Source: Novimethylophilus kurashikiensis
GTDB taxonomy: Bacteria; Pseudomonadota; Gammaproteobacteria; Burkholderiales; Methylophilaceae
DNA length: 64,000 nucleotides
Direction: 5' to 3'
Assembly: GCF_003112435.1 (NCBI RefSeq)
Contig: NZ_BDOQ01000019.1
Span: 205,744-269,743, forward strand
In this document: positions 55,001 through 62,697 of the stretch, piece after piece
Position numbering within the stretch: the stretch's first letter is position 1
Layout: each line of letters opens with the position of its first letter
Program-made: the position numbers and the translations under genes
Notes under the pieces: generated by a model
The model's input: the letters and a program-made list of their open reading frames with translations, nothing else
Told to the model about the DNA's origin: nothing
Databases searched by the model: none

Positions 55001-55339
55001 TCATGAAGGGAAACCTTGGGCAAGAGACTTTTTGCGCCAATAAATTGACAACTCAGGGTTGGCAACTAAATTTGGGCCACCCGCTGCATAGAGACTGCTT
55101 AAATTATTTGAGGCCAAGCTATAACCTTGATGAGCAGCTAACTCATACCAATGCACTGCAGACGAACCGTCCATGCATACGCCAATGCCTAAGTGATACA
55201 TGCTTGCAAGATAACATTGGGCCTCAGCATTACCATTTTCAGCTAACGGTACGATAAGGCTAAGTACCTTCGAATAGTCGCCTGTAGCCTCTGCTTTTGC
55301 CTCAGCTTTCTGAAACTCAACGCTTTTTAACAGACTCAT
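55001..55339 (-). CDS. Cassette gene: Sel1-like repeat protein
   Basis: The 112-residue protein has two Sel1-type (TPR-like) repeats: NAEAQCYLASMYHLGIGV, then SSAVHWYELAAHQGYSLASNNLSSLYAAG and LSIYWRKKSLAQG. It has no signal peptide. Sel1 proteins act as protein-protein adaptors. ATG 55339 lies about 12 bp after the GTTAGCC core of the preceding attC, and the gene ends before the next attC. Confidence 0.75.
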   Translation of the reverse strand: MSLLKSVEFQKAEAKAEATGDYSKVLSLIVPLAENGNAEAQCYLASMYHLGIGVCMDGSSAVHWYELAAHQGYSLASNNLSSLYAAGGPNLVANPELSIYWRKKSLAQGFPS

Positions 55340-55350
55340 GCTTCGAAGGG

Positions 55351-55408
55351 GCTAACGTTTGACATAAGGGGCGCGCTTTAGCGCGCCCCACTTAATGGAG
55401 AGGTTAGG
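55351..55408 (-). repeat. attC site
   Basis: Minus strand: CCTAACC, TCTCCATTAAGTGGGGCGCG, CTAAAGCGCGCCCC, TTATGTCAAAC, GTTAGCC. The central GGGGCGCG/CGCGCCCC arms are a perfect 8-bp stem. The stop codon of the 55404 gene lies inside the first box, as is common in cassettes. Confidence 0.9.
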
Positions 55409-55643
55409 ATTCATTTTCCCATCCTTTCATATACTCGGGTTCAAGGTCAGGGTGAATGCGATAAAGAGGGCCTAATAAATCAATTTGGATGGTACCCAAT
55501 ACGCTGGCAATGGCTTTTTTGAGTTGTTCGAACTCAGCAGGTGGCGATAGCTCTTTGGCTATATCAAGCACGTGTCCAATGTCTTTAATATAGGCCTCTC
55601 CGGATTTGCTTATCGCAGAAGCTAATTCTTTCGAGACAACCAT
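55404..55643 (-). CDS. Cassette gene: small hypothetical protein, first of the right-hand array
   Basis: The 79-residue protein is mainly helical (VVSKELASAISKSGEAYIK, LKKAIASVLGTIQIDLLG) and has no recognised domain. Its ATG is 9 bp after the GTTAGGA end of repeat copy 3, so in integron terms it is the attI-proximal cassette. Function unknown. Confidence 0.6.
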   Translation of the reverse strand: MVVSKELASAISKSGEAYIKDIGHVLDIAKELSPPAEFEQLKKAIASVLGTIQIDLLGPLYRIHPDLEPEYMKGWENES

Positions 55644-55651
55644 TTTTGAAG

Positions 55652-56043
55652 TCCTAACAGGTATTACCCGGACCTGTGCGTCCGTATAACAATAATGGAG
55701 TGGTTGTGGATAACATATGCCTTTTATTTTTATTTCATGAAGTTAGCTGAAGCTCTGTCCGCATAATAATAATTAGCAAATCCGGACGCAACCGTTCAAC
55801 GGCAGACCCTATTTACCTTGATAGTATTTAATGAGATGTACGTCTGCTTCTGGCCGATAGCGGAAAATTGAAAGAGTCCAGGTGGTATGAATCCAACCGT
55901 CTTCTAGCCCAGACTTGTTCCAAATGGAACATCCCCAATTCGATAAGCTACAGACAGTTCTATCACTATTCCAGAGTAGCTTGAGGTAGTCCTGAGCCTA
56001 GCCGAGATTATTTGCTCCTGAAGCCAAGCAGCCATATTGCAGC
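55652..56043 (-). repeat. attI-like island repeat, copy 3 (right edge, reads left)
   Basis: On the minus strand this copy runs GCTGCAATATGGCTGCTTGG ... TGTTCCATTTGGAACA ... CTATCAAGGTAAATAGGG ... GTTGCGTCCGGATTTGC, TAATTATTATTATGCGGACA, GAGCTTCAGCTAACTTCATG, GGACGCACAGGTCCG and GTTAGGA. It is slightly longer than copy 2. The first cassette gene starts 9 bp beyond the core. No integrase gene lies on its outer side, where intI would be expected. Confidence 0.75.
55916..55931. promoter_or_regulatory. Operator-like palindrome inside repeat copy 3
   Basis: TGTTCCAAATGGAACA, the same dyad as at 54005 with only the central bases changed to their complement. Its conservation in two otherwise drifting copies suggests a protein-binding role. 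Confidence 0.5.
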
Positions 56044-56424
56044 CATTTGAATCCATCTAATCTCTAGCATCAGCCAGATCATTATCGGTATCCATTGGTC
56101 CCACATTGGTTATCGCTCCTTTTGTTCTTATTCTTGTTCACGATCCAGCATCGTCCCTAGCTGCGATAGCAACCAGTATCAACCAGCATCATGAATCACA
56201 GTAGTAACAGGTAGCACGTTGATCACTGGAACCCATGAGGTAGCTGGATTACCAGCAACAGCCATTCATCATCAAGCAACTACTGGACACTATCAGTATC
56301 AGCAACTCATCTTCGGCTTCGCCGAAGCAGGCGCTTTGCGCCTGGGCATCTGTTGGTGATTGATGATTCTTAAGTGCTCTTTATAGGGATGATTAGAGGA
56401 TGTAACTTGCCTTTACCAGGCAAG
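56044..56424. other. Non-coding stretch right of the array
   Basis: No gene is seen. It contains many short CAGCA/CATCA-type repeats and two small tandem hairpins, CTTCGGC-TTC-GCCGAAG (56311-56327) and AGGCGC-TTT-GCGCCT just after. The expected place for a divergent integron integrase holds nothing recognisable. Confidence 0.5.
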
Positions 56425-56793
56425 CTACATAAATGGGCATAGGTATATGACCTTCGGAAGTACTTCACTTGGTAGCTGCAAAAGCAGCGGGGGCGGTTGG
56501 CCGATCTCCCACTTGTTACCAGACTTATCCAACGGCAGGCACCCCGAATCCAGTGAAGCGAATTGGAGGCCTCGGAAGTTATCGTTGCAATAGAGCTTCC
56601 ATCGTGAACCTTTAGGGTCCTTTTCGAAACTTTCTCTTCGTCCGGCGCGGTATTGCCATTTCTGCGTTTGCCAATGGTTACCGGGATGGTCCTTACCGCC
56701 TATCGCCTGAAGATCTAGCTTCTCATAGATTATTTAGGCGTCCTCGATGACGATTTCCCAGAATTTCGCAAAATATTTGTCGCCATGGGACGC
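56425..56793 (-). pseudogene. Decayed coding remnant, unknown product
   Basis: Read on the minus strand, one frame gives a protein-like stretch (FAKFWEIVIEDA, stop TAA at 56734-56736, then IYEKLDLQAIGGKDHPGNHW, FRGLQFASLDSGCLP, GNKWEIGQPPPLLLQLPSEV) up to a stop at 56425. There is no start codon and one internal stop, so it is probably a dying gene. It follows the clamp-loader fragment on the same strand. Family not recognised. Confidence 0.35.
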
Positions 56794-56832
56794 CTACTTG
56801 ACTACGCTCAGCCGATTATTTTCTCGCCCTTC

Positions 56833-57090
56833 TCAAGAACTTATAATTGATTCGACTTCCAGACGTTTCAGTACGGCGCGCATATCGGGATAACTTTCAC
56901 GAATGATCGTTCTCAGGACCTCATCTTCCATTTGCACACCTTCAGCCGTGAGGATATCTTTCGCACGTACATGCATTCTTTCCATTACCTCAGTATTGGC
57001 ATGAGTGTGCGTAAAATCGATCGGTTGCAGCCGAGAATGCAACGCTTTACTCAGCTTGCTGATGTCATTCACGGTGAACACGAACAGGTT
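56833..57090 (-). pseudogene. C-terminal fragment of a phage-type clamp-loader AAA+ ATPase (gp44/RFC-like)
   Basis: The frame reads NLFVFTVNDISKLSKALHSR, which fits the sensor-1 strand (F-T-x-N) and the following SR of RFC/gp44 clamp-loader subunits. The lid domain follows: VMERMHVRAKDILTAEGV, DEVLRTIIRESYPDMRAVLKRLE (the PDMR motif of sensor 2 and lid). The P-loop and Walker B parts are absent because the frame meets comEC DNA at about 57090. It is likely derived from a T4-like phage or a plasmid. The function is lost. Confidence 0.6.
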
Positions 57091-57092
57091 GT

Positions 57093-57575
57093 GGCCGGAT
57101 ATGGGATGGCGTGTATTTCGAGATGCTGCATCCAGCTTGGGACAGCTACGCAGAGGATGGGTTGAAAGACAATTTCCGCAGCTGTGTGCTTAAGGTCAGC
57201 AGTCCCGGCGGCAGCTTGCTGATTCCCGGTGATATCGAAGCCGATGCCGAGGCGAGCCTGTTGACAGATCGGTCGTTGGACTTGCACGCCGACGTGCTCG
57301 TCGCGCCGCATCATGGCAGCAAGACTTCTTCGACTGAGGCATTTATTAATGCCGTGCGCCCTTCCATTACGGTCTTTACCGTCGGCTATCGCAACCGTTT
57401 CGGACATCCAAAGCCGGAAGTGGTGGAGCGCTATCTCAATAGGGGCATACGAACTTATCGTTCTGATCAGGATGGCATGGTGATGGTGGACTTCCGGCTG
57501 CAAGGTGTTTCGGCCGATTCCTGGAGGCAATCCCGGCCTCGCTATTGGCTTGCCGAAAGCCCTGATGCGCGTTAA
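57093..57575 (+). pseudogene. comEC: comEC 3' fragment (C-terminal MBL domain)
   Basis: About 160 residues in frame read IWDGVYFEMLHPAW, NDNFRSC-like DNFRSCVLKVSS, LLIPGDIEADAEA, DVLVAPHHGSKTSS and FTVGYRNRFGHPKPEVV. These are the signatures of the metallo-beta-lactamase tail of ComEC, including PGD and HHGSKTS. The piece begins inside the domain after the island junction. It has no proper start and needs the 5' part, which is 29.3 kb away. exbB begins 35 bp later, so lost transcription from the comEC promoter could affect it. Confidence 0.9.
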
Positions 57576-57610
57576 AGTAGCGCGAATTTTTAACGACAAA
57601 TCCAGAATCT

Positions 57611-58213
57611 ATGTGGACTCTTATCCAAGCCGCCGGCTGGCCCATCTGGCCCCTGATCATATGCTCGGTGATTTCGATTGCCATCATTTTCGAACGCTTC
57701 GTGGCATTGCGCGAAAGTGTAGTTGCGCCCAAGACCTTGCTGCCTGAAATCCAGGCTACGCTCAAGCAGGGCGGCATCAGCAAGGAAGCCTGCGCCCGGC
57801 TCGAAGCGCATTCCCCGCTCGGTGAAATCTTCTCCAGCGCACTCTGCAACGCCAATACTTCTCGCGAAGTAATGAAAGAGGCAATCGAGGAAACCGGCCG
57901 AGCCGTCACGCACAAGCTGGAACGCTACCTCACGACGCTCGGCACGATCGCTACGGTGAGTCCGTTGCTTGGCTTGCTGGGTACCGTAATCGGCATGGTG
58001 GAGTTGTTCGGCGCCTTTACTGCGACGGGGCATGATGTTGCCATGTTCGCCCGCGGTATTTCTGTTGCGCTCTACAACACTGCGATGGGTATCGTGGTAG
58101 CCGTTCCCAGCATGATTTTCTACCGCCATTTCCGCGCCAAGGTGGATAGCCTCATCGTCGAGATGGAGCAGGAAGCCATCAAGCTGGTGGAAATCCTTCA
58201 CGGCGAGCGGTAG
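57611..58213 (+). CDS. exbB: MotA/TolQ/ExbB proton-channel family protein
   Basis: The 200-residue protein has three membrane helices (about 10-30, 110-130, 150-175) and the family core TLGTIATVSPLLGLLGTVIGMVELF. With ExbD it forms the proton-driven motor that energises TonB or, in some cases, envelope trafficking. In betaproteobacteria this pair often precedes msbA and lpxK. The stop overlaps the left end of the MITE, which separates it from exbD by 290 bp. Confidence 0.92.
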   Translation: MWTLIQAAGWPIWPLIICSVISIAIIFERFVALRESVVAPKTLLPEIQATLKQGGISKEACARLEAHSPLGEIFSSALCNANTSREVMKEAIEETGRAVTHKLERYLTTLGTIATVSPLLGLLGTVIGMVELFGAFTATGHDVAMFARGISVALYNTAMGIVVAVPSMIFYRHFRAKVDSLIVEMEQEAIKLVEILHGER

Positions 58214-58500
58214 AGCCTATTCCTACGATAAACGAAAGATGCGTTTGAACACAAAAGGGATGGATGCAAGGCGCAACGCGCAGCGAATGGTTGTTCCATT
58301 CGCGAGTGTTGCAACGCCGCAGATGCCCTTTTGTGTTCAAACCCCTTCTTTTGGTTTTTGTTATTACGGGGCCGGCCATGCATTGCGCGCATGGCGTTGT
58401 TACTCGCCGCTTGTTTGGATGACCAAACCGCGCGCCTCTTGCCTAGCCCTGCGCGCAATGCATGGCGGGCGCACATTCGTTTATCGTAGGAATAGGCTCT
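58212..58500. mobile_element. MITE with 25-bp terminal inverted repeats, inserted between exbB and exbD
   Basis: The left end AGAGCCTATTCCTACGATAA followed by ACGAA (58212-58236) is mirrored exactly at 58476-58500. TA lies at both outer borders (GTAGAG... and ...CTCTAAC), which fits the TA target duplication of IS630/Tc1-mariner elements. Inside there are two more nested palindromes: TTTGAACACAAAAGGG with CCCTTTTGTGTTCAAA, and CCATGCATTGCGCGC with GCGCGCAATGCATGG. No transposase frame fits in 289 bp, so it must be moved in trans. The whole element can fold into one long hairpin and may change exbB-exbD mRNA balance. Confidence 0.85.
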
Positions 58501-58503
58501 AAC

Positions 58504-58923
58504 ATGAATTTCCGTCGCGGCAGAGGGCATGAGGACCTGGAAATCAACCTGGTCCCGCTGATCGACGTGTTGCTGGTGATCATCATCTTCCTGGTGGTGA
58601 GCGCCACCTTCTCGCGGATCAACGAACTGCAGATCAACTTGCCGACGGCCGATGCCAACCAGCAGCAGGAAAAGCCGCTGGTGATCAACGTTGGCATCGA
58701 TGCCAACGGCAAGACTTCGGTCAACAATGCCGACGTGCCGGAGCGCACGGTAGAGAACCTCACCCTGGCCCTGCGCAAGGCGGCTGGCAACGGCAAGGAG
58801 CCCACGGTCATCATCAGCGCCGATGCACAAACCACACATCAATCCGTCATCAACGTCATGGAAGCCGCCCGTCAGGCTGGCTTGACTCACGTCACCTTTG
58901 CTACGCAAAGCGCCGGATCTTAA
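58504..58923 (+). CDS. exbD: ExbD/TolR family protein
   Basis: The 139-residue protein has a basic N-terminus (MNFRRGRGHED), one membrane helix with the proton-carrying Asp in VPLIDVLLVIIIFLVV, and a periplasmic domain. It partners with ExbB. ATG 58504 is 3 bases after the MITE, so its ribosome-binding site now lies in MITE DNA (AGGAATAGGCT at 58488-58498). Confidence 0.92.
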   Translation: MNFRRGRGHEDLEINLVPLIDVLLVIIIFLVVSATFSRINELQINLPTADANQQQEKPLVINVGIDANGKTSVNNADVPERTVENLTLALRKAAGNGKEPTVIISADAQTTHQSVINVMEAARQAGLTHVTFATQSAGS

Positions 58924-58973
58924 TGCAAATGCCGCCCCTCTGATGGGTGGCAGCATTTTGTTGTCTTTTTATC

Positions 58974-60704
58974 ATGTCCGCACCCAATCAATCTGACGCC
59001 AAGTCCATGTATTTCCGCTTGCTGGGCTACGCCTGGCGGCATTGGCCGGTATTCCTCCTCAGCGTTTTTTCACTGGCTATATTTTCGGCCACCAACACGG
59101 GATTCCTGGCTTCTATCAAGACGGTGACGGATCAGGGCTTCGTCAAGCAGGACCCGGCAAAACTCAGCATGCTGCCGTGGATGCTGTTCGGATTGCTGAC
59201 GCTGCGCGCGTTGGCCGGCTTCATTTCCAGCTTTAGCATGCGATGGGTGGCGCGGCGCGTGGTGGAGCGCATTCGTCTCGACGCGTTTGCCAAGCTGATG
59301 ACCTTGCCTGTCAGCTTCTTCGATGCGCATTCTGCCGGGGTCGTGACCTCCAAGCTGACATACGACACCGAGCAGATGACCAAGGTGTCGACCAACGTCG
59401 CCATTTCCCTGGTGCGTGACAGCCTGACCATCATCGGCATGATCGGCTACATGCTTTACCTGGACTGGCGCTTGACGCTGGTGTTCGCTTTCATGGCACC
59501 GCTGATTGCGTTGTACCTGCGGCGCATGACGCCGGTGCTGCGTACTGCCGGCAAGACTGTGCAGGAGAGCGTCGGCAGCATGACGCGGATTTCCGAGGAA
59601 GCCGTGAGCGGGAGCCGGGTCGTCAAGATTTTCGGCGGCGGCGATTATGAGTATCGTCGATTTGCGGAAGCCGTCGGCCTTAATCGGCGCATGCAGATTC
59701 GTCTCGGCCGGATATCCGGCATCAACAGCATGGTGGTCGAGGTCATCGCGGCCTTGGCACTGTCGCTGATCGTGTTTTATGCCGTAGGTAAATTCAGTGC
59801 GGGCGGGTTTGCAGCGTTTATCGGCGCGGTGCTGATGCTGATCGCTCCGGTCAAGAGTCTGACCAATCTCAACGAAGACCTGCAAGTCGGCCTGGCTGCC
59901 GCGCAAAGCGTGTTTTCGCTCATCGACACCACGCCCGAAGAGGATGCCGGCAAGCAAACCTTTGATCGCGTTCGCGGCGAGATCGAGTTGCGGCATGTCA
60001 CCTTGCGCTATGAAACGGCCAAGCGCGATGCCCTGCACGACGTGAACCTGATTGTAAAACCGGGTGAGAAGATCGCGTTGGTGGGGCGCTCTGGTGGCGG
60101 CAAGACTTCTTTGGTCAATTTGCTTCCGCGTTTTTACGAACTGCAAGAGGGGGAGATTCTACTCGATGGCGTTAACGTCAAGGATTTGAGCCTCGCTAGC
60201 CTGCGCTCCCAGTTCGCCTTGGTGAGCCAGGATGTCACTCTCTTCAACGATACCGTGTTCAATAACATTGCCTACGGCACGTTGCGCGGCGTCAGTGAGT
60301 CGGAAGTCATTGCCGCTGCGGAAGCGGCTTACGCGTGGGACTTTATCCAGCAATTGCCGAACGGCTTGCAGAGCGAAATCGGCGACCGCGGCGTGCGTCT
60401 TTCCGGCGGCCAGCGTCAGCGCCTCGCCATTGCCCGCGCCATTCTCAAGAACGCACCTATCTTGCTGCTTGATGAGGCAACCTCGGCGTTGGATACCGAG
60501 TCGGAAAAACATGTGCAAGCGGCGCTGGATCGCCTGATGCAAGGCCGTACCACACTCATCATCGCCCACCGCTTGTCCACCATCGAGAATGCCGACCGCA
60601 TCCTGGTGATGGAAAAAGGCCAGATCATCGAGATGGGCAGCCACGACGAACTGCTGGCCAAGGACGGCCACTATGCCGCACTCTACAGGCGCCAGTTCCA
60701 TTAA
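58974..60704 (+). CDS. msbA: Lipid A export ABC transporter MsbA
   Basis: The 576-residue half-transporter has six membrane helices (about 20-300) with the MsbA-like TNTGFLASIKTVTDQGF start, and an ATPase domain with Walker A GRSGGGKTS, signature LSGGQRQR, Walker B ILLLDEATSALD and switch His in IAHRLST. It flips lipid A-core across the inner membrane. ATG 58974 is chosen over an in-frame upstream codon. lpxK overlaps by 32 bp, which confirms the lipid A context. Confidence 0.94.
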   Translation: MSAPNQSDAKSMYFRLLGYAWRHWPVFLLSVFSLAIFSATNTGFLASIKTVTDQGFVKQDPAKLSMLPWMLFGLLTLRALAGFISSFSMRWVARRVVERIRLDAFAKLMTLPVSFFDAHSAGVVTSKLTYDTEQMTKVSTNVAISLVRDSLTIIGMIGYMLYLDWRLTLVFAFMAPLIALYLRRMTPVLRTAGKTVQESVGSMTRISEEAVSGSRVVKIFGGGDYEYRRFAEAVGLNRRMQIRLGRISGINSMVVEVIAALALSLIVFYAVGKFSAGGFAAFIGAVLMLIAPVKSLTNLNEDLQVGLAAAQSVFSLIDTTPEEDAGKQTFDRVRGEIELRHVTLRYETAKRDALHDVNLIVKPGEKIALVGRSGGGKTSLVNLLPRFYELQEGEILLDGVNVKDLSLASLRSQFALVSQDVTLFNDTVFNNIAYGTLRGVSESEVIAAAEAAYAWDFIQQLPNGLQSEIGDRGVRLSGGQRQRLAIARAILKNAPILLLDEATSALDTESEKHVQAALDRLMQGRTTLIIAHRLSTIENADRILVMEKGQIIEMGSHDELLAKDGHYAALYRRQFH

Positions 60705-61680
60705 ATTTTCCGATTGGCTGCAAGGACAGTGGCAGCGTTTCACGCCTTGGCAGTTGCTTTTGCTGCCTTTTGCCGGGCTGTTCTTCGTGCTGACGACAAT
60801 CAGGCGCGGGTTGTATAAGGTGGGAGTGCTGCCGAGCGTGACCTTGCCTGTACCGGTCGTGGTTGTCGGCAATATAACGGTGGGCGGCACTGGCAAGACG
60901 CCTTTGGTGCTGTGGCTCGCAGCATTCCTATCATCCCACGGATATCGCCCCGGCATCATCAGTCGCGGCTACGGCAGCAAGAATGCGGCCCCTCAAGCAG
61001 TGCTGCCTGACAGCGATCCTACGTTAGTCGGCGACGAGCCAGTGCTGCTTGCACAAAGATCGGGTTGTCCAGTTTGGGTGAGCGCTAATCGAGCCGAAGC
61101 TGGACGGGCTTTGCTGGCGCAGTTTCCGCAATGCGATGTTATTTTGAGCGATGACGGTCTTCAGCATTATGGGTTACGTCGTGCGATGGAAATCGTCGTC
61201 GTCGACGGTGCGAGACGATTCGGTAACAAGCTGTTGCTTCCTGCTGGGCCTTTGCGTGAGTCTCGTGCCCGGCTGACAAAGGTCGATGCGGTGGTCATCA
61301 ATGGTGAATCGACCACCGCTGGCGAATATGCCATGAGATTATCTGGCGATCGGTTCCGCAATTTGTGTGACGATCGAATTGCGACTCCGCACGATTTCGC
61401 TGGCAAGAAAATCCATGCGCTTGCTGGTATCGGCAATCCATCGCGATTCTTTTCGCATCTAAGGGAACTGGGACTGACGTTTGCCGAGCATCCGTTTCCT
61501 GACCATTATGCGTTTACGCCGCGAGATGTGCGGTTTGAGGATGCAGATGTGGTGCTGATGACCGAAAAGGACGCGGTAAAATGCCAGGCTTTCGCTCCGG
61601 CTGAATCGTGGGCGTTGGTGGTAGATGCCCTGCTGGATGATGCATTGGGCCGCAAGGTGCTGGAAAAATTGAGGAAATAA
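60673..61680 (+). CDS. lpxK: Tetraacyldisaccharide 4'-kinase
   Basis: The 335-residue membrane-associated kinase has a P-loop in [37 protein letters not shown], and [11 protein letters not shown], all LpxK marks. It phosphorylates lipid A disaccharide at 4'. It overlaps msbA and is followed 2 bp later by the small zinc-protein gene. Confidence 0.95.
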   Translation: MPHSTGASSIKFSDWLQGQWQRFTPWQLLLLPFAGLFFVLTTIRRGLYKVGVLPSVTLPVPVVVVGNITVGGTGKTPLVLWLAAFLSSHGYRPGIISRGYGSKNAAPQAVLPDSDPTLVGDEPVLLAQRSGCPVWVSANRAEAGRALLAQFPQCDVILSDDGLQHYGLRRAMEIVVVDGARRFGNKLLLPAGPLRESRARLTKVDAVVINGESTTAGEYAMRLSGDRFRNLCDDRIATPHDFAGKKIHALAGIGNPSRFFSHLRELGLTFAEHPFPDHYAFTPRDVRFEDADVVLMTEKDAVKCQAFAPAESWALVVDALLDDALGRKVLEKLRK

Positions 61681-61682
61681 CG

Positions 61683-61862
61683 ATGGATGCCAAACTGCTT
61701 GAAATTCTGGTTTGCCCGCTATGCAAAGGGCCGCTTGTCTATAAAAAGGATGAACAAGCGCTGATCTGCAAGCCGTGTCGCTTGAGCTACCCGATCCGCG
61801 ACGGTATTCCAGTGATGCTTGAAGACGAAGCCCGCCAATTGCCGCCGGATGAAGAGGTCTAG
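61683..61862 (+). CDS. Trm112/YcaR-family small zinc protein
   Basis: The 59-residue protein begins [18 protein letters not shown] and has a second pair in ICKPC, then [11 protein letters not shown]. These four Cys and the DGIPVML end define the Trm112/UPF0434 family. In many proteobacteria the gene sits between lpxK and kdsB, exactly as here. Role unknown, possibly a methyltransferase partner. It directly touches kdsB. Confidence 0.93.
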   Translation: MDAKLLEILVCPLCKGPLVYKKDEQALICKPCRLSYPIRDGIPVMLEDEARQLPPDEEV

Positions 61863-62627
61863 ATGGCCGCTTTCCATGTTGTCATTCCGGCCCGATACGC
61901 TTCCATGCGGCTTCCCGGGAAACCTTTGTTGGACATCGCTGGTGAGCCCATGGTGGCACATGTTGCCAAGCGGGCGCAGGCGAGCGGGGCGGCATCGGTG
62001 ATTGTTGCCACGGATCACGTGGGCATAGCAGAAGCGATGGCCGTGCGCGGCATCGAGGCAGTGATGACCAGGGCAGATCATGTCTCCGGGACCGACCGGA
62101 TCGCTGAAGTGGTGGCAATCAAGGGTTGGAGTCCGGTTGAGAATGTGGTGAACGTGCAAGGCGACGAGCCATTGATCGACCCGGTGCTGATCCGCGAGGT
62201 GGCGGAAAACCTGGAGTCTCATCCTGATGCCTCCATCGCTACAGCTTGCCATCCTCTAATTGAAGCTGAGGAAATGTTTAATCCCAATATCGTCAAAGTC
62301 GTGATGGATCGGTTGGGGCATGCCTTGTATTTCAGCCGTGCGCCGATCCCTTGGCCACGCGATGCGTTTGCGGATAGCCGGAATGCGATCCCTGCGGGAC
62401 TGCCAGTTTTCCGGCATTTAGGCATCTATGCTTATCGCGTCGAATTCTTGCATGCCTATGCTGGGTTGCAAACAGCACCTATCGAGCAATTCGAGTCGTT
62501 GGAGCAATTGCGTGCGCTATGGCATGGATACAAGATTAGTGTCGTCGTTACTGCCAATGCCCCAGCTGCTGGTGTCGATACCCCCGCCGACCTGGAGCGC
62601 GTGCGCGCCATTATGGCTCCGGCCTAA
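61863..62627 (+). CDS. kdsB: 3-deoxy-manno-octulosonate cytidylyltransferase
   Basis: The 254-residue protein has [17 protein letters not shown], the nucleotidyltransferase start, [11 protein letters not shown] (metal Asp), [12 protein letters not shown] and HLGIYAYR, and C-terminal [12 protein letters not shown]. It activates Kdo with CTP for the lipopolysaccharide core. The start follows the previous stop without a gap. Confidence 0.97.
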   Translation: MAAFHVVIPARYASMRLPGKPLLDIAGEPMVAHVAKRAQASGAASVIVATDHVGIAEAMAVRGIEAVMTRADHVSGTDRIAEVVAIKGWSPVENVVNVQGDEPLIDPVLIREVAENLESHPDASIATACHPLIEAEEMFNPNIVKVVMDRLGHALYFSRAPIPWPRDAFADSRNAIPAGLPVFRHLGIYAYRVEFLHAYAGLQTAPIEQFESLEQLRALWHGYKISVVVTANAPAAGVDTPADLERVRAIMAPA

Positions 62628-62697
62628 TATTCCAAGTATTCTAATTCTGGCTGTATTTCAGTAAGCTGGCTGACTATCCGAAATCAGGGAGTCTGCC

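Noticed and set aside
50500..56400. CRISPR array
   Set aside because: The repeats are attC sites of varying length at gene ends, without regular spacers or cas genes.
27748..57093. comEC break as a simple sequencing frameshift
   Set aside because: The fragments are 29 kb apart with unrelated genes between, and several hundred codons are missing.
58198..58956. 252-codon minus-strand frame across the exbB-exbD gap
   Set aside because: It runs through the MITE and antisense to exbD and has low-complexity composition. The MITE explains the open stretch.
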